A DNA stretch of 64,000 nt from Tolypeutes matacus. Lineage: Eukaryota; Chordata; Mammalia; Cingulata; Chlamyphoridae. The notes beneath the pieces were generated by a model. The model was not told the DNA's origin, searched no databases, and saw nothing but the letters and a program-made list of their open reading frames with translations. A program made the position numbers and the translations under genes. The stretch lies in NCBI GenBank assembly GCA_026826555.1, contig JAKSZT010053837.1, positions 4,998,520 to 5,062,519 of the forward strand, in the 5' to 3' direction. The stretch's first letter is position 1, and every line of letters begins with the position of its first letter. Shown here one piece after another: positions 36,865 through 49,200 of the stretch.

Positions 36865-37316
36865 TTTTTTTTTTTTTTAAGATTTATTTATTTATTCACC
36901 ACCACCACCCCCGCCTCGTTGTTTTTGAGCTCTCTGTCTGCTCTCTGTGTGTTCTTCTGTGTCTGCTTGTCTTCTCTTTAGGCAGCACCAGGAACCGATC
37001 CTGGGACCTTCCAGAGTGGAGAGAGGCATCGAATCTCTTGCGCCACCTCAGCTCCCTGGTCTTCCACATCTCCTATTGTCTCTCTTCTGCATCTCTTTTT
37101 GTTGCATCATCTTGCTGCACCAGCTCTCCACATAGGCCAGCACTCTGTATGAGCCAGCATTCCTGTGCAGACCAGCACTCCAATGGGCCAGCTCTCCACT
37201 CAAGCCAGCTCGCCACGCAGGCCAGCTTGCCTTTCACCAGGAGGCCCCAGGAATCAAACCCTGGACCTCCTATGTGGTAGACAGGCACCCAATCACTTGA
37301 GCCACATCCGCTTCCC
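36865..37316 (-). mobile_element. DAS-III-type SINE, antisense, full length
   Basis: T14 run, GATTTATTTATTTATTCACC, body, then the reversed tRNA-like head CCAGGAATCAAACCCTGGAC and GAGCCACATCCGCTTCCC. No clear target duplication. A pyrimidine tract ends in TTTAG at 36977-36981. The open frames at 36834-37416, both strands, are SINE. Confidence 0.9.
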
Positions 37317-37399
37317 AGTAAAAGATTTTTTGACTTCAAATTTTATGCTTCTGAGTGTTCATAATCCTGCTGTTTTCAGAATCTTGTTGTTTTACCAAG

Positions 37400-37769
37400 A
37401 TCCTATTACTTCATAATCCTGTTACTCTTCATAATCCAGTATTTTGAAAAAGGGAGAAGTATGGGAGAGTGAGATAGTTCAGAGACTGTGCTAACAGGAC
37501 AAGAATAAGTAAACGTCTGACTGATTTATGTTTGTCGTTAATTCAATCAATAGCAAATCCTAGCTACCACTGATATTGAAAAATGCACATTGAAAAATTG
37601 CATGATTATTGCTTTGGAGATTTATTATGATGTTGAGGGTTTTTCTTTTCTTTTCTATTAGGTTTCTTAAGATATTCAGAAAACTTTTCAACAAAGCTAA
37701 CAAGAACAATTCCACTCTTTAAAGAAAACAGTTTTATTCTTATACCATGCAACCCATCCAATTCCACTT
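37400..37769. other. Unresolved intron
   Basis: No gene or named repeat identified. Confidence 0.4.
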
Positions 37770-38095
37770 CCTTTAAATCTCAAAATTAAGCACTAAGTTT
37801 ATGCAAAGCATAAAATATGGCAAGCACTTAACTGCGTTTTTTCATTTCTACTTCACAACAACCTTGTAAGTTAGACATTCTTTTTCCTACTAATGGATGA
37901 GAAAACTAAGATTCAGGGAGGCTTAGCCTTTGTGAGATGGGCCTGGGATTCAAATCCATCTCTACTTCTCTCTCTCTCTCTCTCTTTTTTTTTAACCGGG
38001 AGGTCCCAGGGATCGAACCCAGGTCCCTCCATATGGGAGACGGACGCCCAACTATTTGAGCCACATCTGCCCCTCTCTACTTCTGTTTTAATAGG
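37770..38095 (-). repeat. MIR, antisense, interrupted by DAS
   Basis: ACTTCACAACAACCTTGTAA, GATGAGAAAACTAAGATTCA with GGGAGG, and GGGATTCAAATCCATCTCTA are reversed MIR core motifs. A DAS-I sits in its right end. Confidence 0.75.
37970..38073 (-). mobile_element. DAS-I-type short SINE, antisense
   Basis: (CT)n and T run, then GGAGGTCCCAGGGATCGAAC with CCAGG and GAGCCACATCTGCCCC. The 11-bp duplication TCTCTACTTCT lies at 37959-37969 and 38074-38084. Confidence 0.85.
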
Positions 38096-38245
38096 TACGC
38101 TTTCCACCATAGTCAGGTACCCTGTGATTCCTCCTGTAACGAAGGTGAGCGACCTTAAAGTGATACCCATGCCTCATGGTTGCCAAGAAATAAGGTAAAA
38201 TTCTGAGGCACAAATCTGAAGTCTAGTTCATGACAGTAACAGAGA

Positions 38246-38475
38246 CAGAGTGTAGCATCAAAGTTAATGCATAGGCTTTGGAATCAGAGGAATATGGGTT
38301 TAACTCTCAGGCCTACACTTAAAAGCTATGTGTTTTTAGATGTGTTACTCCATCCTTTTAAGGCTCAATTGTTATAACTGGAAAATGAAAATAATATTAT
38401 CCACTACATAGAGTCACTAAGAAGATGAATTGAAGTAGTTCCTATAAAGTACTTAGCGTAAGGTAAGTTATTAAA
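38246..38475 (+). repeat. MIR, sense
   Basis: CATAGGCTTTGGAATCAGAG, ATATGGGTTTAACTCTCAGG and AACTGGAAAATGAAAATAAT follow MIR order. Confidence 0.75.
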
Positions 38476-38519
38476 AAAGGAAGCTCTATTAATAGTAGTA
38501 GTCACAGTACTACACTGTG

Positions 38520-38828
38520 GTATCTCCTTGATTTCTGTGGTTTTATCTACCATCTGTGAGCCAATCACTTCCAAATATTAGGTCCAGACCTTTCTTCTGA
38601 ATTCTGGATCCATTTATCCCATCACCTACTTGGCATTTCCACTTAGATGCCCCACAGGTCTTTCAAACGCATTATGGATCACACCGAACTAATGATGTAT
38701 ATCAACTTTCATCCTACCTTGCCAACATCTGCTTTGACTGCAGTGTTTTCCTGTATTTATTGGTAGTGGTGGTGGTGTGTGTAAAATCTACACCCACAAC
38801 CAACCCACAACCCAAGTCGCTATGTTGC
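38520..38828 (+). repeat. L2 LINE, left part
   Basis: TCTTCTGAATTCTGGATCCA, CACCTACTTGGCATTTCCAC with TTAGATGCCC, and AGGTCTTTCAAACGCATTAT match L2. It continues, with a gap, after the LTR at 39477. Confidence 0.8.
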
Positions 38829-39476
38829 TGTATTAGTCAGCCAAAGGGGTGCTGGTGCAAAGTACCAGAAATCTGTTGGCTTTTATAAAGGGTATTTATT
38901 TTGGGCAAAAATTACAGTTACATGGCCCTAAAGAGTACATACAACTCAAGGTTACTTCCTTACCCAAAGTCAAGGGTGAGCAAGGTGTTGCCACATGTTG
39001 AAGCAAGATGGCGGGCGATGTCTGTGAGGGTTCAGCCTTCCTCTTCCTCTTAAGGCTCCATGGTCCCAGCTCCTTCCGCTCTCACCTGTAGGCTGGAGGG
39101 CTCCTTTCTTTCTGGGCTCAGCTGCTTTGGTCTCTTCACAAGGCCAGCTGTAAACTATCAGGTGAATGGCTCATCTCTCTTCCTGGGGTCCAGGATCCTC
39201 TTCCGTGTCTGTGGAGCTCCCTTCCTCTGTGTATTTTCCTGTGTATCTACTTCTTTGTGAGAGTCTGTTTTGTCAGCCCACCAAAGGGGCAGGGACTCAA
39301 CCCTGCATGCCCTAATGATGTGGTAGAATCAAAGCCCTAATCTTAATGCAATCAAGTAAACAAAAAACCTTTGAATTTAATATAATCAAAGGTTATCACA
39401 CCCAGAGGAACAGACCAGTTTATAAACATAATCAATAGATTTTTTTGGAATTCGTAAATAATATCAAGCTGCCACA
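38829..39476 (-). mobile_element. MaLR-like LTR, antisense, no target duplication
   Basis: TGTATTAGTCAGCCAAAGGG at the left and AAGCTGCCACA at the right, related to the copies at 15948 and 34272 but longer (648 bp). The flanks GTTGC and ATACT do not match, and the L2 on either side appears to lack consensus between the two parts. Confidence 0.75.
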
Positions 39477-39800
39477 ATACTCTCTAATTTTCTACTGAAG
39501 CCACCCCGGTCCTCACCACCATCATTTCCTCCCCTCGACTACTTCAATCACACCTACCTCTGCCTACCCTCTCTCACCGCTTCCCCATACTGTAACCAAA
39601 GAGATCTTTCTACCCCTTAGTTTAGACCTAAGTAAAATTGGCTTTAAATCCCATCCTGGCTCTGATGGAATTTCAAATCCCTTCTGTGATTTTTGCTAAT
39701 TTGGCAGAGGCTTTCATTTTCACGATTTTCTCTGCCCTCAGGCACCAACTTCCACAAATGCTACTTCTGTGCCATAACACACATACGTGAAACTCAACCC
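39477..39800 (+). repeat. L2 LINE, right part
   Basis: CCACCCCGGTCCTCACCACC, GACTACTTCAATCACACCTA and AAATCCCATCCTGGCTCTGA continue L2. Confidence 0.7.
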
Positions 39801-40230
39801 CTTAGCAAGTTCCCCCAATGAGCCATTCACACAAAGCATTTTGTAGTGACTGTTAGTAAAGACTGGGGTGTGGGATTTGAAGTATTTACGCCATAGTGTT
39901 AACTTCTAATGGAGCATTAGGTATTTCCAGTTTTAAAGTTCCCTTTGGCCTCCTCATCATCTGGGTTTTCCATTGGCTGATTACACCTTCTGCACCTCAG
40001 CATCATGTCCTCTTGCTCGCTCTTCTCTCCATGTTTCTTTCTTTACCCTTCCCTCTCATCTCTCCCTTTATTATTTGTAGTAAAACCATTCTTTTATTTG
40101 TAACATGAATACTTGTTTGGCTGTCGGGTTTTGTCTTTTGTCTTTTGTCTTTGTTTGCTTGCCTAGGATCCACTGCTCACACTGTCAGTTAATCCCATTG
40201 TTAATCATAAAATATTTTTCCAGTAACAGT
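39801..40230. other. Unresolved intron
   Basis: Pyrimidine-rich. A short (GTCTTTT)n repeat lies at about 40131-40152. No gene. Confidence 0.45.
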
Positions 40231-40765
40231 TCCCTCTAATAGGAATTTTGGAGCTGGCAGTTAACATCACAAAGTCTTCCCTTCTATTACAGAATGCACA
40301 CCTGATTGCTTCATGCTCCTTCTTACTTACCCTTTTCTTTAGCATTAAGTCTCAATTCTTAAAAGGGCTTCCAAAGTTTGCCATGATCTACTCTCCACCA
40401 CTGGCCATTCTGATGTTATTTTGTTTCTCAAATACATTGTATTTTTGCCATTCCCCAGGAGTTCATATACACTGTTCTTTGCATGTATCTTTTTTCTCCA
40501 ACTTCCATCAGGCTGACTCTTCCTCAGCTCTTAGGTCTTAGCTTAAATAGAACTTACGCCAGGTTAGATCCCCTGCTAGGTGCTCTTTTATCAACATACA
40601 CGTTTTAGCAACACTTTTCACACTTGAGAAGTTTTGTTATTTAAAATAATGTATTTTCCCTTGCTGTAGATGCCAAACACCACTAGGACAGGGACCAAAT
40701 TCCTTTCTTAACCATCATAGCCGAAGCACCAAGCATATGGTAGGCATTCAACTTTTAAAAGAAGT
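40231..40765 (+). repeat. L2 LINE 3' end
   Basis: GCTTCCAAAGTTTGCCATGA with TCTACTCTCC, ATTCCCCAGGAGTTCATATA, CTAGGACAGGGACCAAATTC and CACCAAGCATATGGTAGGCA follow the L2 3' consensus to its end. Confidence 0.75.
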
Positions 40766-41280
40766 ATCTGAAGGTGAATATTGAGCACAGCGTGTGTGTA
40801 AAGTATGACACTTCAGCTCCTTAACTTCTTTCCGGACTTTAATTTATTCTGCTTGTAATGAAAAATCTAGGAGAAACATAAAATCCAAGTGATGGTGGAG
40901 GGCACAAGAAAAGATTTATTTAAAGGCCTGGCTAGTTTAGTTGCTGCTGCTGTTGACAATTCAAGGAGGAGAGAAGGCAGAAGGTAGAGCACTGAGGGGC
41001 AGTGCTTACAAAAGATCACCAGGGTCCCACCTAAATCTGCTGTGACTTGTGTCTTTGGTAAGTAGGTTGCACTCTTCAGGATGTATTTAACTCTTGTCAC
41101 ATTTGCAGAGACACTTCATGCCTGGGAAAATTTTTGACGAAACTCATTCGGTCTAAAATAAATGTAATTCACACCATTGTCTTCCGCATGATTTTTCAGT
41201 AAGTGGGGCAGCTACATTTTTATAAGCATCTTTCTGAGGTAAAGTCGTTTAAAAAATTAATCTCTACTGATTTGCTATTT
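40766..41280. other. Unresolved intron
   Basis: No gene identified. The minus-strand frame at 40867-41100 has no known similarity. Confidence 0.4.
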
Positions 41281-42875
41281 CTACACATCTCTTATCAGAA
41301 ACATTATGGAATATCTGTCCTCATGGGCCTTGCTTATTTCACTGAGCATAATATTTTCAGGATTCTTCCATGTTGAAGCATGTCTCGGAACTTCATTCTT
41401 TCTTATGGCTGAATAATAGTCCAAATTGTGTAGGCTCCAAATTTTGTTTATCCATTCATTTGTTGATAGACATGTGGATTCTTCCCACCTTTTGGCTCTT
41501 GAGGATAATGCTACTCTAAATGTTGGTGTACAAGTATCTGTTTGAGACCTGGTTTTCACTTTCTTTATGTACATACTTAAAAATGGATTTGCCAGATAAT
41601 ATGGTCATTCTATCTATAACTTTCTGAGGAACCACTGTATTGCTTTCCTCAGTGGCTGCACTATTTTACATTTCCACCATCTATGCACTAGAATTCAATT
41701 TTCTCCACATCCTCTCCAAAACTTGTTATTTTCTGAGTTTTAAATAATAGCCATCCTTGCAGATATTTCTCCCATCAGTTCTGTCAATGTTTGCTACATA
41801 TATTTGGGGCATTTTTGTTAGGTGTATACATGTTTACTATAGTTATATCTTCTTATTGAATTGACTCTTTTATTGAAATACAATGTCCTTTTTGTCTCTT
41901 GAAACAGTTATTGATTTATCATCTGTTTTTCTGATATTAATATAGTCCATCCAGCTCTCTTTTGATTACTATTTGTAAGGAACATTTTTTCCATCTTTTA
42001 ACTTTCTACCTGTTTGTGTCTTTGGATCTAAGATGAGTCTCTTATAAACAGCATACAAGTTGGGTCATGATTCTTTATCATTTATGCCAATTTCTACCTT
42101 TTGATTGGCAAGTTTAATCCTTTAACATTTAAGGTAATTACTTCTAAGACAAGACTTACTTCTGTCGTTATTCTAATTGTTTTTTCTAAGTCATGCTTTT
42201 TGTCTGTCCTTACCTCCATTACTGCCTTTCTTCTAGTTTATATGATCTTTTATAATGAGCCATTTTGAATCACTTCTGTTTTCCTTTTGTGTAACTTTTT
42301 ATAGGTATTTTTTATGGTTACCATGAGTATTGCGTTTAACATCCTAAGTCTATTAGAATTTAGTTTATATTGACACTAACTTAACTTCAAAAGCCTATAC
42401 ATACTCTGTTACTATATCCCTCTATCCTTCTCTTTTATATCTTCTTGTCACAAATTACATCTTTATACATTGTATGCCCAGTAACAAGGATTTGTGCTTG
42501 TTTTATGAATTTTAATTTTAAGCTAAATAAGTAGTAAAACATAAGATTACAAACAAAAAATGCAATAATACAAGTTTTTATATATACCTATTTAGTTACT
42601 TCATACAGCTTTGGGTTACACTCTAGTGTCCTTTCCTTTCAACATGACAGACTTACTTTAACATGTCTTGTAAAGAAGGTCTAGTAGTAATGAACTCCCT
42701 CAGTTTTTGTTTACCCAGAAATGTCTTAATTCTTCCCTCATTTTTGAAGGACAGCTTCCCAAATATCTTATTCTGGAACAGCATTTTTTTCTTCTATCAC
42801 TTTAAATAGGTCCTCCTCTTGTGGTATGGCCTCTATGGTTTCTAATGAGAAATCAGATGCTAGTTTTATTAAGGA

Positions 42876-43154
42876 TCACATGTATGTGACACATTGCTTC
42901 TCTCTTGCTATTTTCAAGATTTTGTCTTTGTTCTTGTCATTCAAAAGTTTGAATATAATGTATCTTAGTGTAGATTTCTTTGGGTTCATCCTCCATGGCC
43001 TTTGTTGAGCTTCTTGAATTTGTATATTTGCATCTTTCATCAGATTTGGAAAATTTTCAAACATTGTTTCTTCAAAACAATTTTTTCTGCCCCTTTGTCT
43101 CTCTTGCTCCCCTTTTTTTTTTCTCCTATGATCCGTATATATTGGTACACTCAA
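42876..43154 (-). pseudogene. L1/HAL1 ORF1p relic
   Basis: The minus-strand frame contains ENFPNLMKDANIQIQEAQQR, followed by PWRMNPKKSTLRYIIFKLLN and KILKIAREK. These match the central RNA-binding region of L1 ORF1p. It is short and broken on both sides, so a fossil. Confidence 0.85.
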
Positions 43155-43894
43155 TGGTATCCCAAAGTTCCTCAGGCTCTGTTCATTGTTTTTATTTTAT
43201 TTTTTTCCTTTCCCCCTCAAACTAAACATTTCAATTATCTTATCTTCAAGTTTGATGACAAGTTTTTTCTGCCTCCTTCAATGTGCTGTTGAACCCCTCT
43301 ACTGAATTTTTTCATTTTAGTTATTGTAACTTTCAGCCCCAGAATTTCCATTTGGTTCTTCTTTATTATTTCTACCTCATTATTGAAATTCTCATTTTGC
43401 TTATATATTGTTTTCCTGAGTTCCTTTAGTTATTTAATCTTATGTAAGAGGGTTTTCCTAAGATCTTTGGATAGTAATTCCTGAGACTGAACTTTCTCCA
43501 GAAAAGTTTCTGCTGTATTCCTTTTCTTCCTGTGACTGGGTGATATTCACTGTCTCCTTGCATGTTTTGTAATATTTATTGAGGAGTGGATATTCTAAGT
43601 ATTATGCCATGGTAACTGGAAATCTAATTCCTCCATTCTTCAGACTGCCACACTAAGAACAATAAAAAAAGAAAGAAAAATAAGAGTGAGAAAGAATAAA
43701 AAGAAAAATAAATACCAACACACAAACAAAACACTCTAAAAAGCAAAAGAAGTTGTACTAACTCTCCAAGTCTTTTGACAGTTGCCAGTGGAAGCCAGAA
43801 TCTGCCGCTATCAAGGCAAAACTGAGACCAATATTTATGATGGTTCCTCAGAGATCTGTCAACCACAAAAAGAAGAGAAAGAAAGGAAACCAAT

Positions 43895-43916
43895 TTAAAA
43901 AAAAAAAAAAAAAAAG
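43895..43916. repeat. Poly-A tract
   Basis: About 20 A bases within the antisense L1 5' region. Confidence 0.8.
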
Positions 43917-44470
43917 GTGCACTGGCTCTATGTCCTGGTAAGATGCTGGTGTGAGGCCTGAAACTGCTGCTTCAAGAGTCCAAAACCTAGACTGGCGATC
44001 ACAGGAATCTACCAAACCAAGAAACACCCACCCACAAAAGAAAGGAAACCAGTGAAAAAGGGGTCACTGGTTCTTTAGTTCCTTCTGTATGTTGATGGGA
44101 AACCAGAAGCTGCTCCTGCCAAGAGGGCCAAAACTGGGGCCAGAGTCAAGACTACTCTCTGAGGGATCCCTAAGACTGATGTCAATATTCAACCCCTAGC
44201 CAGCTGCTTCTGGGACTTGGGCTGTGTTTCCACAGCCATTTTCACAAACACTGCCATGGGCCCAGCAAAGTGAAAGGAGTCACTGGTTTAAGTTTTCACT
44301 CGCAAGGCTGAATTTTCCTTAGTTCCTCCCTTGTTTGCCATTCCTGTGGTTGTTCTAAGTGCCCCGATTAGTTTGAGGGTTACCACCTGGTCAATTCCAA
44401 ACCCTTTTTCCAGTTCATTTTTCTATGGAGAAAGTGATCTATGAAACTTCCTAGACTACCATATCATTTC

Positions 44471-45044
44471 TGTGTAAACCCTAAACCTTTGGTAAAACCA
44501 TTTTGAAATTATAAATACTATTATAAATACTTGTAAGAATAGAAAAGAATTTTTAAAATTCAGAAAAAATTATGTTTATCAGTAGTTCATTCTAACATGT
44601 CAGGAACCCCTACTTTTTTCAAAACATTTTAAGCTAGAAGAATGTTGTAAGTTTTTAATATTTGCCAGGTCTTTGAGCTGATGAGAACAAATGTATTTTG
44701 TGACTTACTGGATTGGGAATTCATCTCCTCCCCTGTCAATCACCAGCCATTCACACCTTCACAGGTCTCTAACCTTCTTTCCACAGTAGGGCCTAGAAAC
44801 TGTTCCCATGGTAACCTATAGTCAGACAGGATAGCCCAGGCAGTCACGGACAGGCATTATAGAGAAAAATCCCCGCTGGTCTTGTTCATAATGTCAAAAC
44901 AAGGAGTGATACAGATTACTGAATAAATAGACTGAAAGTCAGAATGTTTATTGAACCATATAAGCATGCTATGAATGATAGTGGTCTGAAAATACAACTT
45001 CTAAAATCACCATGTCCCAAAGAAAATCAATGAGAAAGCATAGA
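44471..45044. other. Unresolved intron
   Basis: No gene or named repeat identified. Confidence 0.45.
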
Positions 45045-45295
45045 TCATAAATTTTGTAGTAACAATTAACTATTATTTTTGGAGCATCTATTAAATATCA
45101 GGGGCCGGGCTAATTAATTGAAACATATAACATTTTCTTTCTTACAAAAAACAGTCATAATTTAGTATTTCCATTTTTTGCCTAAGGCAATTGAGGCTCA
45201 AATGATTAAAAGTAGAGACAATCGATTATGTGAGATTTGAACCCACGTCTTTCCATGTCTAAAGCTTCTGCTTTCTTCTACCACAGTTTTTGAGC
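45045..45295 (-). repeat. MIR, antisense
   Basis: GGAGCATCTATTAAATATCA with GGGGCCGGGC, GGCAATTGAGGCTCAAATGA and TGAGATTTGAACCCACGTCT are reversed MIR landmarks. Confidence 0.75.
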
Positions 45296-45499
45296 ATCTA
45301 CCAAATATATTATAGGAAAGAGTCACCATTGTGCTGAGGTAGCTCACCATCAATTGAGTACAGATATGAAAGGTAGAGTTTTGGAAATCATTTTGGCTTC
45401 AGGATCTTACAATCCAGGGAATGTAGTATAATAGAGTCATGAAGTTCAGAGCTAAAAGAATTGTCTTAGGTGTCCTTTCCTTTACATAATAATACAGTA

Positions 45500-45645
45500 G
45501 CTCGAGAAATACATTTAATGACTTTGAGCCTCCATGTCCTCTGTAAATTGAGATAATAACTCAATGGGATATTTTGAGGATTAAATGAGGAAGTGTATTT
45601 GATATATAAAATGGCTATTATTATCATCCTACATATTACACAAAA
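45500..45645 (+). repeat. MIR, sense
   Basis: GACTTTGAGCCTCCATGTCC, TCTGTAAATTGAGATAATAA and GAGGATTAAATGAGGAAGTG fit the MIR 3' half. Confidence 0.65.
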
Positions 45646-46104
45646 ATCTTGGCACTTCTCTTCAGAACACAACATTGTTGTTTTTGTGTTGTTGTTTTTT
45701 TTTCACTTAAAAATGCCACGTTGAATTGTCTTCAAGCATCTTTTGCTTAATTTCCAAAATTAAGTGTTCTGCAGAGCTTTTATCCCAAGTCCATATTGGA
45801 AATAGAAAAAATCAACACATTATCACATGTAACATACTGTCATTTTACACATACACACACATGTGGCAACTTGATAAGGAAATATCATTTATATTATTTT
45901 AAACTAATGCTTGATCAGTAGCAGAATTTAGTTAACATTCTGCACTCTGATTGGGGAAAGCAAATAGAATAAGGATCAGAAACTGAAGTTCCAAAGATGT
46001 GCTATTTGATCAAGGAAATGGCAGTGCAAAAAATTCAAGAGTTTGAATCTGGCAACCTAAGGGCTGAGATTGACCTATAAATGTGTTTCCTTTGGCCAGC
46101 ACAG

Positions 46105-46159
46105 CTTTTTTGTTTTTTTTTTGTTTGTTTGTTTGTTTGTTTTTTGTTTTTTTTTTTTG
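46105..46159. repeat. T-rich (TTTG)n tract
   Basis: Several TTTG units flanked by T runs. Confidence 0.9.
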
Positions 46160-47159
46160 TAATTGTTGCCTTTTAATTATGCTTTTAGACAATGCATTTA
46201 CCTTCCAGTTTGGTAGTGATTCCATCATTCATATCCTCTTATAATTTGGCTGCTCCTCACGTACATATTTTCTGGTTGAATTTGAATTTGGACCTCCCCC
46301 TACTTTACCAAAGAAGACACAAAAGAGGTGAGACTTCTGTATTCTGACATGATAAAGACAGACAAGATTGTATCTGAGCATGTCAAACCTGAAGGGCAGA
46401 GCTGGCCTGACTCAGGCACCAAATTCCACCTGAACTGACATACTCTACCTGGAAGTACATATTTAGGACACGTATAGAAAGTTTGATATTACACAGCAGA
46501 TTGTAAATATATCTTTCAGCAATCATTTCTCCAGTATCGCATATAAGAATTTCCAGGCATTTCTGGCAAATAATAAGCACCGTGTAACAAACTGCTCTTT
46601 ATAATGTTGCCATAATCATCCTTATCATCATTACTATCATGATTAGCCAGGCACAATTCTAGGAAGGACAAAGGCAACATAAGACCTGTGTTGCTCTTTA
46701 GTCCCAAATAGCATGTATCCCCAGGGTCCAGACACGGTTAATGCTCAAAAAAGTCTGATGAATCAGTGAATAAATAGTGGAAGGTTAGGGAGAGGCTCTC
46801 CCTAGTCTTTGAGACCAACATTAAAGTCGTTGGATAATGTCACCCTTGGCAGGACAGATCTGAGGCTTTGAGCTTCCTGAAGGAATTGAAAGGAAAGAAT
46901 ATCTAGCTGGAAAAGGTTTCCTGAGAGCTGGACAAGATGTTAAGTGGATGAATTAGATAACGTCTGCAGAGAATCATGGCATATAAGTGCTCTATAAGCA
47001 CTGGACCTCATTAATTTTACTCTCTGAAGGAACTGACCATCCAATTGCTTCGTATGTGGTAGACTTAGCGCAGCAGAATCTTTCTAAGGGTACCCTCTAA
47101 AGTGCCCTGCACTCAGTCTAATCATTGATTGGGTTGGCAGGCAGAGCACGGAGAATGCT
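46160..47159. other. Unresolved intron
   Basis: No gene or named repeat identified. Confidence 0.45.
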
Positions 47160-47640
47160 CTAAATGCATGTCCCATGGGAAGAGTTGGTCCAGCCAGCAC
47201 TTTCTCAGCTTCTCCTCATGCCTCACCTGAACTATCACAGCAGCCTCTACATGTCTTCTGGCCTTAGATCAATCCAGTCGGCCAAACTATTCTCCATACT
47301 CCTAACTATATTGATATTTCTAAACTGTAATCTAGTCATATCACTTTTCTTCATTAAAACAGTTAGTGATTTTCTTTGGCCTAAAGAACGGAGTCCAAAC
47401 TCCTTTGCAAGGTGCATCTATGGCTAACACTCCCCTACTCTGAGCATCCATCCACTCTCTAACCACTTAAGAGGACTCTGAACCCCTTTTCCATGCCTCC
47501 AAATGACTTTTCTGACCTTTGGGGGCCTGGTAAACCCCTGAGTATCTTTCAAACATCATTTCCTCTCTGAAGCGTTCTCTCAAAGCCATCTGCAGAAGCA
47601 GAATTAATTTCTTCTTTGCTTTTTTGCCCATAATACTGAA
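47160..47640 (+). repeat. L2 LINE fragment
   Basis: CAGCAGCCTCTACATGTCTT with CTGGCC, AACGGAGTCCAAACTCCTTT and ACTCTGAGCATCCATCCACT fit L2. Confidence 0.65.
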
Positions 47641-48169
47641 CAATTCTCTTATATCAGCCAGGAGTTCTGGCTGCAAATTTTGGAAGTACAGCTTAAAGAA
47701 CTTAAGCAATAAATTGGGACATATTCATTCATGTCACCAGATTGCACAGTGGCCAGGAGTTGAGCTGTATTTAGGATGTTTGGGACGAGTGCCTCAGACC
47801 TGGTCAGGGACTCTCCCTCAAGCAGCTATCATCATGGGGCAGAGACTATGGACTCTGGCTTCTCCAGCTTTACAGCCATACAGATTTGAAATCAAAGAGG
47901 AAATAAGAGCTCCTTTTCTCCAGTTAGAAGATTTCTGAGAAAGCATTCTGGTTGGCCTGACTTGGTCCTCATGAGCATCCTTATAACTGCCTTGATGGAC
48001 TGAGTCACCCAGACTGAGTCAAGGCCCATCCTCCCCTGACCGGGTGGTGGGTACCGTAAGTAGCACCCCTCACTAGAACCCTTTTGGCCTTAGAATAAGA
48101 ATGAGGCAATGCCCTCAAAAGAAGAGGGTACAATCTAAGAAGGGATTCCAGACAGGCAGAAAAAAACTA
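47641..48169. other. Unresolved intron
   Basis: The open frame at 47624-47938 (104 codons) starts in L2 and shows no recognisable protein. No splice sites support it. Confidence 0.4.
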
Positions 48170-48400
48170 ATGTCATTTGGACTGTTTTTCAGTCTGTAAC
48201 TAAAAACACTTTTCAGATCGCATTACTATTATATATTTGAGTGTGCCCCTCTGACTAGAGATTGTACTCCTGGAGTTCAAGTGCCTTGTCTTACTCATTT
48301 TCTCTAACAACTAGCATGATTCTTGGGGATAAGTTGACACTTGGCTAATGTTTATTTGTTGCTAAATTAGTAAGTAGATAGGTCTCCAGTGCTCTGTGAA
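48170..48400 (+). repeat. L2 LINE 3' end
   Basis: GACTAGAGATTGTACTCCTG with GAGTTCAAGTGCC, then CAACTAGCATGATTCTTGGG and TGTTTATTTGTTG, follow the L2 terminus. Confidence 0.6.
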
Positions 48401-48544
48401 TAAAACAGCCAATGTGCATAACTACAGGATGCTGTGGTGTTTTAAAGTTAGCTAAATGAATATTTACAGAACCCCTATAATTTAAAGGTCATTGGGTGAT
48501 TCAAACCTAAACTAAAACACATGTACCTTTGAATTACAACTAAT

Positions 48545-48860
48545 ATTTATTGAATACATACTATTAGCATTTTTATAAAAGATATATCACCAAAAAAACC
48601 CATGTGTTAAAGGAATTGTCCCTATTTTATAAATTAGGAAGATACAGTCAAAAGATACTGGGACTTCCCCAAGCTCTCACAGCTTATAGGCAGCAGAGCA
48701 GGAATATAAACTCAGACCCTCTGATTCCAAGTCTATTTATGTGTTCTTAAACAAATTTATTTAACCTCTGGATAAAATGGGGATAATAATACTTATTTCT
48801 GAAGGTTGTTATAAGGAATAAAAGGAACAACATATGTAAAATACCCAACTCAAAACCAGA
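48545..48860. repeat. Two MIR fragments, head to head
   Basis: 48545-48740 reads as reversed MIR (TTTATTGAATACATACTATT, CACAGCTTATAGGCAGCAGA). 48755-48860 reads as forward MIR (CTGGATAAAATGGGGATAAT). Confidence 0.6.
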
Positions 48861-49200
48861 TCATATTAGGGGAGCAATAGATCATTGTTGCTATGTTTCT
48901 CAGGACCTTGGAAGACTTCCTAGGATTTTTGACTGGAACATATCTGTGATCAGCTCTGGGGTTCCAACCAGCTCCCACATGCCTCTCCTCTTCCCTTGTT
49001 CCAGGCCCCAAGAACTCAGCTGCTTTTTTGTTCGGGCCATAGAACAGGTTGCAGCTCTTGGGCTGCCTCTTTCTTACTGAAGTCCAGCACCCAGGTCCCT
49101 TTTGCTGCCTCAAATATCTTACCTCTAGGTCAGGAAAGATAAATACCAAGAGACAAAGGATATGTGTTCTCACATTAATTAGCTGTGTGACATTTGCACT

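Larger units (their letters stand above)
41281..44470 (-). mobile_element. Old L1/HAL1-type LINE, antisense, about 3.2 kb
   Basis: In antisense order: a 3' UTR-like segment (TTTATCCATTCATTTGTTGA, TGGTGTACAAGTATCTGTTT), a short L1 segment with AGATGAGTCTCTTATAAACA, then a long ORF1 region and a 5' UTR-like region to about 44470. Most of ORF2 is missing, as expected for HAL1-like or internally deleted L1 elements. Confidence 0.75.

Noticed and set aside
36834..37280. 148-codon open frame
   Set aside because: It lies in an antisense DAS-III SINE. The same frame recurs in the copies at 16417-16848 and 52876-53217 because the element is repeated, not because it encodes a host protein.
47624..47938. 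104-codon sense frame
   Set aside because: It starts in L2-derived sequence, has no known similarity, and no splice sites or neighbouring exons support it.
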